A DNA stretch of 64,000 bases. It comes from Halobacillus salinus (GTDB lineage: Bacteria > Bacillota > Bacilli > Bacillales > Halobacillaceae). The notes beneath the pieces were generated by a model. The model was not told where the DNA came from, made no database searches, and worked only from the letters and a program-made list of their open reading frames with translations. Positions 16,911 through 26,469 of the stretch are shown here, piece by piece. The position numbers and the translations under genes are program-made. Each line of letters begins with the position of its first letter. Position 1 is the stretch's first letter. The stretch covers positions 1,736,001 to 1,800,000 of the forward strand of contig NZ_SRJC01000001.1 in NCBI RefSeq assembly GCF_004684905.1, read 5' to 3'.

Positions 16911-17645
16911 ATGAAGATTGACATTATAGGAGATGTCCATGGATGTCTTGATGAACTATATACATTATTTTCAGAACTCGGATACGAATGGGAGGAAGGT
17001 ATCCCCGTTCATCCTGAGGGAAGGACCCCCGCCTTTGTTGGGGACATTACAGATCGTGGTCCAAAATCGATGGAAGCCATACACTTTGTCCACCGATTAG
17101 TAGTCCAAGAAAGTAAAGCTATTTACGTTCCTGGAAATCACTGTGATAAGCTTTATCGCTTCTTCCTCGGGAATCCCATCAAAGAGGCACATGGGCTAGA
17201 AACGACCACAGCAGAATACCGGAACTTGACTGAGGAAGAACAACAAGATGTGAAAGCGAAATTCATGGAACTTATAGACAACTCCCCCCTCTACCACGTT
17301 CTCCCAGAAGCGAATGTGGTGATCGCCCACGCCGGTATTAAAGGACAAGATATCGGTAAGGTGAACAAGAGCGTGAAGACCTTTGTTCTCTATGGGGACA
17401 TTACTGGTGAAAAACTTCCTGATGGTAGGCCGGTCCGGAGAGATTGGGCTCAGCATTACACAGGTGACCGATGGATTGTTTACGGCCATACCCCGACCAA
17501 AGAACCTCGTTTCGTCAATCGAACCGTCAATATCGATACAGGATGCGTATTCGGCGGCGCATTGACCGCTTTTCGACTGCCGGAGGAAAACACCGTATCC
17601 GTCCCATCTTCCATGCCATACATCGAAGAGAAATTCCGTTATTAG
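16911..17645 (+). CDS. prpE: Bis(5'-nucleosyl)-tetraphosphatase / metallophosphatase PrpE
   Basis: About 244 residues, a calcineurin-like metallophosphatase. It has the motifs [36 protein letters not shown] and YGHTP, covering all the metal-binding residues. B. subtilis PrpE hydrolyses Ap4A asymmetrically and has been linked to spore germination. It is cytoplasmic. AAAAGGAG lies 8 bases before the ATG at 16911, which rules against a longer frame starting at 16872. It is transcribed alone, divergent from mgtE. Confidence 0.92.
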   Translation: MKIDIIGDVHGCLDELYTLFSELGYEWEEGIPVHPEGRTPAFVGDITDRGPKSMEAIHFVHRLVVQESKAIYVPGNHCDKLYRFFLGNPIKEAHGLETTTAEYRNLTEEEQQDVKAKFMELIDNSPLYHVLPEANVVIAHAGIKGQDIGKVNKSVKTFVLYGDITGEKLPDGRPVRRDWAQHYTGDRWIVYGHTPTKEPRFVNRTVNIDTGCVFGGALTAFRLPEENTVSVPSSMPYIEEKFRY

Positions 17646-17663
17646 CTTACAAAGGGTCTTTAT

Positions 17664-17698
17664 AAAAAGAAAGCTCAGTGATTACTGAGCTTTCTTTT
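17664..17698. terminator. Bidirectional terminator between prpE and yjbO
   Basis: Stem AAAAGAAAGCTCAGT / ACTGAGCTTTCTTTT, with T-runs on both strands. Confidence 0.85.
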
Positions 17699-17701
17699 CG
17701 T

Positions 17702-18589
17702 TTATATAAGGTAGGCATCCCACTCATCAGGCGGTGATGCTTCAAATACCATATCCTCTTTCGTCCAGGGGTGGAGAAATTGAATCAAGTGACAATGCAA
17801 TGCCTGTCCCTCCATCGACTCCGCTTCCTTGGCTTCGTACAGCGTATCCCCTACAAGGGGGTGCCCGATGGATGCCATATGAACACGGATTTGATGGGTA
17901 CGACCGGTAAGGAGTTCAAACTGGACCAGACTGTCCCGAGATCCTTCTTTAAGTACCTTGTATTTCGTTACAGAGGGTTTCCCTTCTTCCGTAACCGTCC
18001 TTTTGATGATGGACCCCTCTAACCTTCCGATGGGTCGATCGATTTCACCTGTTCTCTCCTTGAGATGACCTTGAACGAGCGCTTGGTAATATCGCTTAAT
18101 AAGCTTCTGCTTCTTGGTCAAAAGCATATGACTATAAGCATGTTTCGCCACAACCATGAGTCCAGATGTGTATTTATCCAGCCTTGTCACGATATGGACC
18201 GTGACTGGAATATCCTTCTTTTCATAGTAGTGAAGAAGTCGGTTCGCAATGGAAGGCTCCCCTTTATCTATGGAGGGAATTACCGATATTCCGGAGGGTT
18301 TATTTAGTACGATAATATCTTCATCCTCATAAACGATGGATAATGGACCGTCCTCAAGACGCATACTCGCTCCTCTTGATTCTTCAGGAAAAGCCACTTC
18401 TAATCGGTCATTTGTCTCCAAAGATCTCCAAAGCTCTGTTTCCTCTCCATTTACCATAGCACGACCTTCCGTTTTGACTCTCTTCAATAGCTGCCTGGAG
18501 AATTCTCCTCGCTTTTTGAGGAAATGCCGAATGGATTGCCCTTCACAGACATCGGGAACCGTCCATTCTTTCTTCACGGAAGTTCTCAA
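17702..18589 (-). CDS. yjbO: RluA-family pseudouridine synthase, YjbO
   Basis: About 295 residues. A degenerate S4-like N-terminal segment ([21 protein letters not shown]) is followed by the RluA catalytic domain. This carries [12 protein letters not shown], the active-site Asp in [13 protein letters not shown] and [14 protein letters not shown]. It isomerises uridine in rRNA or tRNA; the target site is unknown. It begins with TTG in a 4-base overlap (TTGA) with the nadK stop, so translation is coupled. The operon relQ-nadK-yjbO is the same as in B. subtilis. Confidence 0.92.
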   Translation of the reverse strand: MRTSVKKEWTVPDVCEGQSIRHFLKKRGEFSRQLLKRVKTEGRAMVNGEETELWRSLETNDRLEVAFPEESRGASMRLEDGPLSIVYEDEDIIVLNKPSGISVIPSIDKGEPSIANRLLHYYEKKDIPVTVHIVTRLDKYTSGLMVVAKHAYSHMLLTKKQKLIKRYYQALVQGHLKERTGEIDRPIGRLEGSIIKRTVTEEGKPSVTKYKVLKEGSRDSLVQFELLTGRTHQIRVHMASIGHPLVGDTLYEAKEAESMEGQALHCHLIQFLHPWTKEDMVFEASPPDEWDAYLI

Positions 18590-19392
18590 CGTGCGTGCTC
18601 GTCTGAAACGAAGGAGTCATGAACCCTTTTCCAGAAAGGGAAAGGTCGGAAGCGCGCAAATCGCACTCGCTCATCCGCAACTCTGCATTGGATGGACTGG
18701 ACATCTTTATAGGTGCGGGAAAGATGGTCAATAGTGAATAGGAAGCTTCGATCGTTCAATGGCTTAAGTAAACTAGTATGATGACTAGGTAAAATGAGCG
18801 GCGAACCGATTGTACGGAATACACGGTTGTTGATAGAAGCCATTTCTGTAATCTGGATCGCTTCTAAGGACGGATGTAAAATGGCACCACCTAGTGCTTT
18901 GTTATAGGCAGTACTTCCGGAAGGAGTCGACACACAAAGTCCATCGCCACGGAATGTTTCAAAGTGATCCCCTTTGATTAAAATGTCCAATACAACCGAG
19001 CCCTCAGAGGTCTTGATCGTACATTCATTAAGGGCAAGGTAACGGTCTTCCTCTTCCCCTTCTTTAGGTTTAATGACGACTTCAAGAAGTGGATACTCCA
19101 CCACTTGGAAGGGTGTCTTGGCAATTTCGATGATCAATTTCTCCAACTCTTCCGGCATCCAATCGGCATAAAACCCTAAATGCCCGGTATGTATGCCGAT
19201 AAAAGCCGTCTTGTCCAAACGGTGGACATATGTGTGGAACGCTTCTAATAACGTCCCGTCACCGCCAACAGAAATGGCCAAGTCAGGCTCTTCTTCTGAA
19301 TACTCCAATTCGAATTCAATCAAGTAGTTCTTGATCTTCGAACGGATCTCATTTGATTTCTTATCTCCTTTAGATAAAATCGAAAATTTCAT
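18586..19392 (-). CDS. nadK: NAD kinase
   Basis: About 268 residues. The diagnostic [11 protein letters not shown] motif is at about residue 43. [10 protein letters not shown] is the NE loop, and [22 protein letters not shown] is the glycine-rich substrate loop near 150. It phosphorylates NAD to NADP, supplying reducing power for fatty acid synthesis and redox defence. It is cytoplasmic. It is the second gene of relQ-nadK-yjbO, 15 bases after relQ and overlapping yjbO by 4 bases. Confidence 0.96.
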   Translation of the reverse strand: MKFSILSKGDKKSNEIRSKIKNYLIEFELEYSEEEPDLAISVGGDGTLLEAFHTYVHRLDKTAFIGIHTGHLGFYADWMPEELEKLIIEIAKTPFQVVEYPLLEVVIKPKEGEEEDRYLALNECTIKTSEGSVVLDILIKGDHFETFRGDGLCVSTPSGSTAYNKALGGAILHPSLEAIQITEMASINNRVFRTIGSPLILPSHHTSLLKPLNDRSFLFTIDHLSRTYKDVQSIQCRVADERVRFARFRPFPFWKRVHDSFVSDEHAR

Positions 19393-19407
19393 CTAGTGAC
19401 CACCTCG

Positions 19408-20043
19408 TTATTTTTTAGAATCCTTTTTCTTCTCTTCTTTCCTCAGGAATGCCTTCTGCGCCTCTTGAATTTCACTTTTTATCTTTGACATTTCTTCATC
19501 CAACTGAAAAGCCGCTTCACCGGCACTCTTCAATCTTGCTTTAATTTCACTAGGTATTTTACCCGCATATTTATAATTTAACGAATGTTCGTTTGTTGCC
19601 CAGAAATTCATAGCAAGTGTGCGGATTTGTATTTCTGCGAGGAGGATTTTCTCTCCATGAATGGTCTCAACAGGATAGTTGATAATAACGTGGTAAGAGC
19701 GATAGCCGCTATCTTTTTTCCGTGAAATATAATCCTTCTCCTCCACGATTTCAAAATCGTGACGATTCCGCATCATATCCACGACTGCGTAAATATCATC
19801 TACAAATTGACAAACGACCCGAACGCCTGCAATATCTTGAAGGAATTGTTCTATATGTTCAGGGTTGACCCCTTTCCTTCGAGCTTTTTCAATTATACTT
19901 GTTTTGGGTTTCACACGGCCGGTAACAAACTCAATCGGGGATTGCTCCGATTCATACTCGAATTGACGACGCATCCCCTTCAATTTAACTTTGAGTTCAT
20001 CTACAGCCTGTGCATACGGTGCTAAGAAAATATCCCAATTCAT
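19408..20043 (-). CDS. relQ: Small alarmone synthetase RelQ (SasB/YjbM)
   Basis: About 211 residues with a single RelA/SpoT synthetase domain. It has GRVKPKTSIIEKARRKG, DIAGVRVVCQFVDDIY, the KDSGYRSYH loop and AEIQIRTLAMNFWATNEHSLNYK. There is no hydrolase, TGS or ACT domain, so it is the small synthetase class that forms tetramers. It makes (p)ppGpp from ATP and GDP/GTP. The last 30 residues are a very basic and acidic tail (KEEKKKDSKK). It is the first gene of the operon with nadK and yjbO, and divergent from yjbK. Confidence 0.93.
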   Translation of the reverse strand: MNWDIFLAPYAQAVDELKVKLKGMRRQFEYESEQSPIEFVTGRVKPKTSIIEKARRKGVNPEHIEQFLQDIAGVRVVCQFVDDIYAVVDMMRNRHDFEIVEEKDYISRKKDSGYRSYHVIINYPVETIHGEKILLAEIQIRTLAMNFWATNEHSLNYKYAGKIPSEIKARLKSAGEAAFQLDEEMSKIKSEIQEAQKAFLRKEEKKKDSKK

Positions 20044-20160
20044 CAGACGCCCACCTTTATGTATCGTACTTAAAATGGTTTATATGTGCGTTTTCTACTT
20101 GTTTCATTGTATCATAAAGTTAACGTCAGACAGAAATGATAGAAGGAGGTTCTTGGTAGA

Positions 20161-20742
20161 ATGACACAAGAAATAGAAATTGAATTCAAAAATCTCTTGA
20201 TGGAAGAAGAATACAATAAAGTTTATCAATATTTACCATTCAAATCAGTTGAACTTATAGAACAAACGAATTATTATTTTGAAACAGAAGACTTATTATT
20301 AAAACAACGAGGGGCAGCGCTGAGAATCCGCAAGAAGAACGATCAGTGGACTTTGACGCTTAAACAACCTCATGAAGAAGGACTATTGGAAACACACGAT
20401 TCACTGACTGATCAAGAAGCGAATTTATGGATCCAGAATCAATTCGTCGAAAAGCCGGAAACGAGCAGGCAGTTGAATGAATTAGGGATCGCCATTTCTG
20501 ATTTGAATTATTTGGGCTCCTTAACAACCAGACGCAAAGAACTAGAATATAACGGGTCATTAGTCGTGCTTGACCACAGTTTGTATTACGATCAGGAAGA
20601 CTACGAATTAGAGGTTGAAGCACCTTCGAAACAAGAAGGACTCAGCGTCATTCAGGAGATCCTTGAAGCCTGCAATATTCCAGAGCGGGAAACAGATAAT
20701 AAGATCAAACGATTCTACAAAGCAAAGCAGCAATCAGAATAG
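20161..20742 (+). CDS. yjbK: CYTH domain protein YjbK
   Basis: About 193 residues. The ExExK signature EIEFK at residues 6-10 and the tunnel residues (LRIRKKNDQWTLTLKQP, ETDNKIKRFYKA) define the CYTH superfamily, which binds triphosphates and divalent metal. Family members are adenylate cyclases, thiamine triphosphatases or inorganic triphosphatases; which applies here cannot be read from sequence. AGGAGG lies before the ATG. It leads the run yjbK-globin-spxH, with 58 bases to the globin start. Confidence 0.9.
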   Translation: MTQEIEIEFKNLLMEEEYNKVYQYLPFKSVELIEQTNYYFETEDLLLKQRGAALRIRKKNDQWTLTLKQPHEEGLLETHDSLTDQEANLWIQNQFVEKPETSRQLNELGIAISDLNYLGSLTTRRKELEYNGSLVVLDHSLYYDQEDYELEVEAPSKQEGLSVIQEILEACNIPERETDNKIKRFYKAKQQSE

Positions 20743-20800
20743 TTGTAGTTATAATACGCCATTGCTAAAATGGATAATTAGAAAGACAGGAAGGGATTAT

Positions 20801-21202
20801 ATGCAACAACGACCTGGCTCAATTTATGAAGCCATTGGAAAAGAAAAAATTGATGAGCTTGTAGAAGCCTTTTATAAAAGAGTTCAAAAGCATCCGGAAT
20901 TAACTCCTATCTTTCCGGATGACTTTACAGAAACCATCCGAAAACAAAAGCAGTTCCTGACACAATTCTTCGGTGGACCACCTCTCTATGTAGAGGAGCA
21001 TGGGCACCCGATGTTACGCGCAAGGCACCTGCCGTTTGAGATTACGCCGAAAAGGCGCGACGCGTGGTTGTCTTGTATGTCCGGAGCGTTAACAGAAGCC
21101 GAAATCGAAGAACCTCACCGCTCGTTCATGTTTGAACGGTTAACGATGACAGCAAACCATATGATGAATACACCAGAGGATGAGAAAGGAGAATCGATGT
21201 GA
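20801..21202 (+). CDS. yjbI: Group II truncated hemoglobin (YjbI)
   Basis: About 133 residues. Matches to trHbO include SIYEAIGKEKIDELVEAFYKRV, KQKQFLTQFFGGPPLYVEEHG, the proximal His in RARHLPFEI and a Trp in RRDAWLSCM. It binds heme and oxygen. In Firmicutes it is encoded beside spxH, suggesting a tie to thiol or nitrosative stress handling. AAGGGA precedes the ATG at 20801. Its TGA overlaps the GTG start of spxH by 4 bases, so the two are translated as a coupled pair. Confidence 0.93.
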   Translation: MQQRPGSIYEAIGKEKIDELVEAFYKRVQKHPELTPIFPDDFTETIRKQKQFLTQFFGGPPLYVEEHGHPMLRARHLPFEITPKRRDAWLSCMSGALTEAEIEEPHRSFMFERLTMTANHMMNTPEDEKGESM

Positions 21203-22083
21203 GTTGGAAAAGCCTTAGCACAGATAAAGAGAAACAAGGCACATCGAGTGGTTTTTTTAATTTACTGAAACGACCGATTGAAATATACGTTTTCATCGAT
21301 CCTCTCTGCCCCGAATGCTGGTCACTTGAACCTTTCTTGAAAAAGCTGTCTATCGAATTTGGTCGTTTTTTTACGATTCGTCCCATCATCAGCGGTAAAC
21401 TATCTGCTTTACAGCAAAACCAGCTCAACAAACCAGAAAAACTCAAGAAAATCTGGGACAAGACTGCCTCCCAAACCGGAATGTGCTGTGATGGAGATGT
21501 TTGGATAGAAAACCCTGTCTCTTCTCCTCTTGCCACTTCCCTTGCTGTAAAGGCTGCCGAACTTCAAGGAAAGAAAGCAGGCATGCGCTTCTTGCGCAAA
21601 GTCCAAGAATACGTTTTTCTTGAGAAACAAAACATCTCAGATGAAAATGTCCTCATTGAATGCGCAAGTAAAAGCCGCTTAGATGTCGAAGAGTTCAAAC
21701 GCGATCTATATTCGGATGTAGCCCGCAAAGCATTACAGAACGACTTGAAACTGACACAGGAGATGGAAGTCGAATCGACGCCTACCATCGTCCTTTTCAA
21801 CGAATCGGAAGAAGATGCAGGACTGAAGATTACCGGCCTCTATTCTTATGACGTTTACGTCAAAGTATTGAAGGAAATGCTCCAAAAGGATCCGAAACCT
21901 GCCATTAAGCCCGACTTAGAAACATTCCTCCAGCATTATCGTTTCGTCGCAAATAAAGAGATTGCTGTCGTATATGACTGGAGCGAACAGGATACCAAGA
22001 AAGAAATGAAAAAGCTTGTATTAAGACAAAAAGCCAGAGAAATCCCAGTGAAGCACGGAACCTTCTGGGAATACCTCAATTGA
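21199..22083 (+). CDS. spxH: SpxH (YjbH), adaptor for Spx degradation by ClpXP
   Basis: About 294 residues of the DsbA-like/YjbH family. It has the CPEC redox motif in DPLCPECWSLEPF (about residue 34), FTIRPIISGKL, and a thioredoxin-like cis-Pro segment VESTPTIVLFN near 190. It delivers Spx to ClpXP in unstressed cells and aggregates under disulfide stress. It begins with GTG, preceded by AAAGGAG, in a 4-base overlap with the globin gene. Spx itself lies 5 kb away at 27178-27573. A terminator follows. Confidence 0.93.
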   Translation: MSWKSLSTDKEKQGTSSGFFNLLKRPIEIYVFIDPLCPECWSLEPFLKKLSIEFGRFFTIRPIISGKLSALQQNQLNKPEKLKKIWDKTASQTGMCCDGDVWIENPVSSPLATSLAVKAAELQGKKAGMRFLRKVQEYVFLEKQNISDENVLIECASKSRLDVEEFKRDLYSDVARKALQNDLKLTQEMEVESTPTIVLFNESEEDAGLKITGLYSYDVYVKVLKEMLQKDPKPAIKPDLETFLQHYRFVANKEIAVVYDWSEQDTKKEMKKLVLRQKAREIPVKHGTFWEYLN

Positions 22084-22111
22084 AAAGCCCTCCCATATGG
22101 AGGGCTTTTTT
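22082..22111 (+). terminator. Terminator after spxH
   Basis: AAAAGCCCTCC-ATAT-GGAGGGCTTTTTT immediately after the stop codon. Confidence 0.9.
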
Positions 22112-22161
22112 GTGTTAAATGTGCCTTGTCTATCATATTCGTTTAATGAGGAGGGATAAGC

Positions 22162-22341
22162 TTGAGAAAGATTAGTTTTCTGATCGGTATTGGTGCTGTA
22201 CTTATCTTAAGCCTTTTTCATTTGCTTGCTCTTATGAGAATTTACCCTTTATACATCACTTCTCCACTTTTGTTCATCACCATCTATTATCTGATTACCA
22301 GCATGTTCAAGAGAAAAACCTTCCGGGGATTCATAAAATAG
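22162..22341 (+). CDS. Small two-TM membrane protein
   Basis: 59 residues beginning at a TTG codon with a strong GAGGAGGG site 6 bases before it. Two membrane helices are clear: FLIGIGAVLILSLFHLLAL and a second around LYITSPLLFITIYYLI. The tail is short and basic (KRKTFRGFIK). I do not recognise the family. It sits between spxH and pepF, flanked by terminators on both sides, so it is its own transcription unit. Confidence 0.6.
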   Translation: MRKISFLIGIGAVLILSLFHLLALMRIYPLYITSPLLFITIYYLITSMFKRKTFRGFIK

Positions 22342-22368
22342 CCCGTGCTACTCGTAGCACGGGCTAAA
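22340..22368. terminator. Hairpin between the small membrane gene and pepF
   Basis: Perfect stem TAGCCCGTGCTA / TAGCACGGGCTA with a CTCG loop. It probably ends transcripts from both sides; the T-runs are short. Confidence 0.7.
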
Positions 22369-22370
22369 TA

Positions 22371-24176
22371 TTATTTCAACAACTCTTCCAGCTCATTCAG
22401 TTTCTCTTCGAATACATCTAACGCTGCGAGAATCGGCTGTTTGGAGTTCATATCGACCCCAGCTTGTTTTAGAACCTCAATAGGGTAGTCACTGCTTCCT
22501 GCTTTCAAGAAGCTCTTATATCGGTCGACAGCTTCTTCCCCTTCCGTTAGGATCTGGTCAGCGAGTGTAGTAGCTGCTGCATATCCGGTCGCATACTGAT
22601 AAACATAATACCCCATGTAGAAGTGAGGAATTCGTGCCCATTCAAGACCAATTTTCTCATCTACCACGATATTCTCACCAAAGTACTTCTTGTTCAGATC
22701 ATAATAGATCTCCGTTAACTTCTCGGCCGTCAAAGCTTCCCCTTCTTGGGCCTTCACGTGAATTTGATGCTCAAATTCCGCGAACATCGTTTGACGGAAC
22801 ACAGTTCCTCGGAATCCTTCCAAGAAGTTGTTCAAAAGATACATTTTCTCTTTTTCACTGTTGGTATTCTTCAACATATAGTCGTTAAGAAGGGCTTCAT
22901 TACAAGTCGACGCCACTTCCGCAACGAATATGGAGTAGTTCCCATAGCGGTACGGTTGATTTTCATGCGTGTAATAACTATGGAGAGAGTGCCCGAGTTC
23001 ATGTGCAAGGGTAAATAAATTGTTTACATTATCCTGCCAATTCATCAAAATATAAGGATTCGTTCCATAGTGTCCAGATGAGTAAGCACCACTGCGTTTC
23101 CCTTTATTTTCTTCCACATCAATCCATCGATTCTCAAACCCTTGGTTGACGATGCCAACATATTCCTCTCCTAATGGCTCAAGCCCCTTCAGAACAAGTT
23201 CTTTTGCTTCTTCATAAGGAACCTCCATTTCGGCGTCTTTCACGAGCGGAGTGTACAAGTCGTACATGTGAACTTCATCAAGTCCCAATACTTCTTTTCT
23301 CAATTCCACATAACGATGTAATAGAGGCAGGCGTTCGTTTACAGCTTCCAGCAGATTGTCATATACCGTCTCTGGAATGTTGTTGTTATTAAGCTTTGCT
23401 TGACGTGCAGAATCATACTTCCGTACTTCCGCATTATAGTTATTTTTCTTTACATGTCCACCTAGCGTGGAAGCAAACGTGTTCTTGAACGATCCGAACG
23501 TGTCATACATTGCATCAAATGCTGATTTACGCACATTTCGGTCATCTGACTTCAAAAACCCTACGTAGCGTCCGTGTGTAAGATCTACCTCTTCGCCTTC
23601 TTCATTCTTGATCGTAGGGAACGTCAAGTCTGCATTGTTCAATGCTCCGAATGTTTGTGAAGGGTTAGCTCCAACCTCCGAAAAACCGGCAAGAAGTTTC
23701 TCCTCTTTTTCACTTAAGACGTGGGCTCGTTGTCTCGTAATCTCATCCAGTGTGTGCTGGTAATGCTTTAGAGGCTCATGCTCTTTTAAGAATTCATCCA
23801 CTTTACCTTCTGGAAGGGCTAATATTTCCGGAACAATAAAGCTCATACTGGAGGAGATCTTCGTAAGAGCGCTCTCCGCCTTCGCATTCATTTCTTGATA
23901 ATAGGAGTGGGTCGTGTCCTGGTCCTTTCTCATATGGGCGTAGGTGAAAAGCGTTCCAAGCTTATGGGATATTTCATCCTGAAGGACAAACAGATTGTAC
24001 AACTCCTCTGCTGATTCTCCCACCTTCCCCTGATAAGCTTCTATTTTAGGAAGCATGTTCTTCGCTTCCTCCAGTTCCTTATACCATTCTTCATCTGTCT
24101 TAAAAATCGCTTCTAAGTCCCACGTTTTTTCCACTGGTACTTCATCACGTTTTGGTAGCTCTTTTGTTGTTGCCAT
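22371..24176 (-). CDS. pepF: Oligoendopeptidase F
   Basis: About 601 residues of the M3 metallopeptidase family. The zinc motif is LAHELGHSLHSYY (HExxH, about residue 382). A downstream EVASTCNEALLNDY supplies the third ligand, and IPHFYMGYYVYQYATGYAAA is a typical late motif. It cleaves imported oligopeptides in the cytoplasm, working downstream of an Opp transporter such as the one at 29973-35936. AAAGGAGG fixes the ATG at 24176; a longer frame to 24203 lacks a site. coiA is upstream, as in B. subtilis. Confidence 0.95.
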   Translation of the reverse strand: MATTKELPKRDEVPVEKTWDLEAIFKTDEEWYKELEEAKNMLPKIEAYQGKVGESAEELYNLFVLQDEISHKLGTLFTYAHMRKDQDTTHSYYQEMNAKAESALTKISSSMSFIVPEILALPEGKVDEFLKEHEPLKHYQHTLDEITRQRAHVLSEKEEKLLAGFSEVGANPSQTFGALNNADLTFPTIKNEEGEEVDLTHGRYVGFLKSDDRNVRKSAFDAMYDTFGSFKNTFASTLGGHVKKNNYNAEVRKYDSARQAKLNNNNIPETVYDNLLEAVNERLPLLHRYVELRKEVLGLDEVHMYDLYTPLVKDAEMEVPYEEAKELVLKGLEPLGEEYVGIVNQGFENRWIDVEENKGKRSGAYSSGHYGTNPYILMNWQDNVNNLFTLAHELGHSLHSYYTHENQPYRYGNYSIFVAEVASTCNEALLNDYMLKNTNSEKEKMYLLNNFLEGFRGTVFRQTMFAEFEHQIHVKAQEGEALTAEKLTEIYYDLNKKYFGENIVVDEKIGLEWARIPHFYMGYYVYQYATGYAAATTLADQILTEGEEAVDRYKSFLKAGSSDYPIEVLKQAGVDMNSKQPILAALDVFEEKLNELEELLK

Positions 24177-24245
24177 TAAACTTCCTCCTTTTTCATTCGT
24201 CACCCTAAAGAAATTCTCGATTTAAACAGGAATACCTTCTTCCAG

Positions 24246-25385
24246 CTAAATTCTATGTAATTTTTTTAGAGCCTCCACTAGTAATCGATCGCCTTGAAGT
24301 GCCTGTTCGCAATGCTGATAAAATGGTGCGTCTTTCAGCTTGACCCAGCTATTAGCGCCTACTTTATTCACATAACCCAGGCACTCGAGTAAGTGCATAT
24401 ACTCCGTTCTCATGTCCGCCTGATAATGATTCAGCGTAATCCCACCTGTAATAATATTGGCTTTTATAAGACCCCCAACGGGTACATGTAAAAAGTATTT
24501 CATTAAAAACCTTGTCTGCCAAATGAAAGGCTTTGCCGTCATTGTAATCTGGCTCGGCAACGGAACATAGGCAATCGAAGGAATCAAGCTGAAATGATAG
24601 TTGTTCAAATAAAGATACTGTCTGAACTGTGCTTCATCGGATCCGACTCTTTGCCTATAACTTGTTCTGTGGGTATATAGTAGCTTTTCCCAAAGTGGGT
24701 TGGGGAAATACAAAGGGGCATTATTATTATTATTAGTGAAGAGTTGAGGAAATGTGGTGCCTTGAAGGGGAAGGACCTGTTCTTTCCCGACCCACTTCTT
24801 GTGAGAAACACTCTGTAGGTGCTTGGCTATGTGGAAAGTTTGATGAAAAGGATGAAAGAAGAAAACTTGATACTGTTTGCGGAAGTAATAGAGAAGAGCT
24901 TGTAGGAAGGGGGTTGATTGAATAGTAGAGGTTTTCCAATTCTTACTCAAGTGCTTAGAACCGACAATCCATAATGGGAAAATGTTCGCCTCGTGATAGG
25001 ACTCTGTTCTTTTGATAACTTCTGATCTTGAGATCGTTGCGCATTGGTACTCGATAGCAATACACTTCTTATGGTAATGAAGAAGGACATCCGGCCGCTG
25101 CTTGATCTCGGGAAGATACGTTTCCATTTCTGCATGTAATCCCTGATCGACCAACCATTGATATAATCTCCATTTTCCCGTTTCGTGTTCTTTTGATTCA
25201 CCGCTTCTACATTGACTATCAGGATAATGAGCAAAATGTGGAGTAACCTTTTGCCCCAAACGGATTTGGAGCGGTTCCCTACACTCCGGACAGTAATACG
25301 TAGACTGCCTACATTGAATCAACTCCTTGTTTGATTTGGAATACAAAGATTCCCATTCTCCATTTTCATTTACAGCATGAAACAT
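24246..25385 (-). CDS. coiA: Competence protein CoiA
   Basis: About 379 residues. The N-terminus has a zinc-ribbon-like YYCPECREPL and the CoiA segment VTPHFAHYPDSQC. A nuclease-like core RPDVLLHYHKKCIAIEYQCA (PD-(D/E)xK-type) spans about 95-125. The C-terminal half is poorly conserved. It is needed for recombination of incoming DNA during transformation. A run of ATT repeats at 24720-24738 encodes five consecutive Asn, a possible slippage site. It lies between mecA and pepF in the order found in B. subtilis. Confidence 0.92.
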   Translation of the reverse strand: MFHAVNENGEWESLYSKSNKELIQCRQSTYYCPECREPLQIRLGQKVTPHFAHYPDSQCRSGESKEHETGKWRLYQWLVDQGLHAEMETYLPEIKQRPDVLLHYHKKCIAIEYQCATISRSEVIKRTESYHEANIFPLWIVGSKHLSKNWKTSTIQSTPFLQALLYYFRKQYQVFFFHPFHQTFHIAKHLQSVSHKKWVGKEQVLPLQGTTFPQLFTNNNNNAPLYFPNPLWEKLLYTHRTSYRQRVGSDEAQFRQYLYLNNYHFSLIPSIAYVPLPSQITMTAKPFIWQTRFLMKYFLHVPVGGLIKANIITGGITLNHYQADMRTEYMHLLECLGYVNKVGANSWVKLKDAPFYQHCEQALQGDRLLVEALKKLHRI

Positions 25386-25439
25386 ACCATCACCTCATAA
25401 CACCCTTCGACATTCCACCATAATTTTCCTTCTTGAACA

Positions 25440-25468
25440 AAAAAATAAGCACACGCTAGGTGTGCTTC
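25440..25468 (-). terminator. Terminator after mecA
   Basis: AAGCACAC / GTGTGCTT stem on the minus strand followed by ATTTTTTT. Confidence 0.8.
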
Positions 25469-25471
25469 ATA

Positions 25472-26173
25472 CTAATCAGCCGGAAAATAACTCTTCACTT
25501 GTCCTAATGCTTGTTCAGCAAAGATTGTATTTCCGTATTCTTCAAGTCTGTGGATGGTAACAGGTGATTCATGCCCGTATTCCATAAACTGACTCAATAA
25601 ATTTTCTTGCTCGTCATCACTCATATTTTCATCAGTGAATTGAATATATAAATAGTAGTTGTCTTCAAAGTGGAATAGACGTTGTTCAGAGGATTCAGCA
25701 TCTACAACATAATGACTTAGTTGAATAACATCTTCGAATTCATTGAATTTGATTGTAAAATTCAAAGGTTCATCAGAGTCACGATCCTGATCATTATCTT
25801 CCTCTTCATTGTCATTATTAGCGTCTGTTGAATTGAATTTATCTTCGAGCAAGGATTCAAGTTTTTCATCGACAGGTACATCAATCGCGTCACCATCTTC
25901 ACTAGGCAGTTCAAGCTTTTGACCGTCTTGGGAGACTTGAGCTTTTGTCACGATGACTTCTAAACCTTTATCCATTGCCTGCACTTGTATCCATAAAGGG
26001 CCGTCTGCCTGGAAATTTTCTTGGTCGTTCACTTCATCCATCATTTCCCAGAACAATTGCTCGCTTCTCTCGCGGTTATACCAGATCTCTTCTCTGTCAA
26101 AACCACGTTGCTCTACATCACTGTATGAAACGTAAAACTTAACTGTATTTTCATTTATGCGTTCGATTTCCAT
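25472..26173 (-). CDS. mecA: Adaptor protein MecA
   Basis: About 233 residues. The N-terminal domain (MEIERINENTVKFYVSY, DREEIWYNRERSEQLFWEMM) recognises substrates such as ComK. The C-terminal domain (FEDVIQLSHYVV, LYIQFTDENMSDDEQENLLSQFMEYG) binds ClpC. The two are joined by a very acidic linker (NNDNEEEDNDQDRDSDEP). It feeds targets to ClpCP and controls competence. AAGGGAGAG fixes the ATG at 26173; an in-frame ATG 18 bases upstream overlaps that site. It forms a regulated-proteolysis neighbourhood with spxH and spx. Confidence 0.95.
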   Translation of the reverse strand: MEIERINENTVKFYVSYSDVEQRGFDREEIWYNRERSEQLFWEMMDEVNDQENFQADGPLWIQVQAMDKGLEVIVTKAQVSQDGQKLELPSEDGDAIDVPVDEKLESLLEDKFNSTDANNDNEEEDNDQDRDSDEPLNFTIKFNEFEDVIQLSHYVVDAESSEQRLFHFEDNYYLYIQFTDENMSDDEQENLLSQFMEYGHESPVTIHRLEEYGNTIFAEQALGQVKSYFPAD

Positions 26174-26469
26174 ATGTTTCTCTCCCTTCATAACATGTTT
26201 TAAGGGGGAAGGGATTACTCACCCTTTTTTGTGCTTATTTAACCTTACCCGTTAGGTCAAAGCCTCAACCGTTTAAATGTGTGACTAAAGGGTTGATGTA
26301 CTTATATTGTATGACACTACAGAGCAAATGGAAAACAAATTGCTTCAAATCAGCATATAACCATACTGCTTAAGAATACGGATGGGTAACACCTATTTAA
26401 CCTTTAGAGTGAACTTTCATTTTAGCTCAAATTAAAACGTTTGTCACTACATAGTAGGAGGATTTTTCT

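Noticed and set aside
26174-26469. Possible yybP-ykoY manganese riboswitch before the TerC-like gene yjbE
   Set aside because: TerC relatives often have this riboswitch, but the conserved core of the element could not be found in the 296-base leader.
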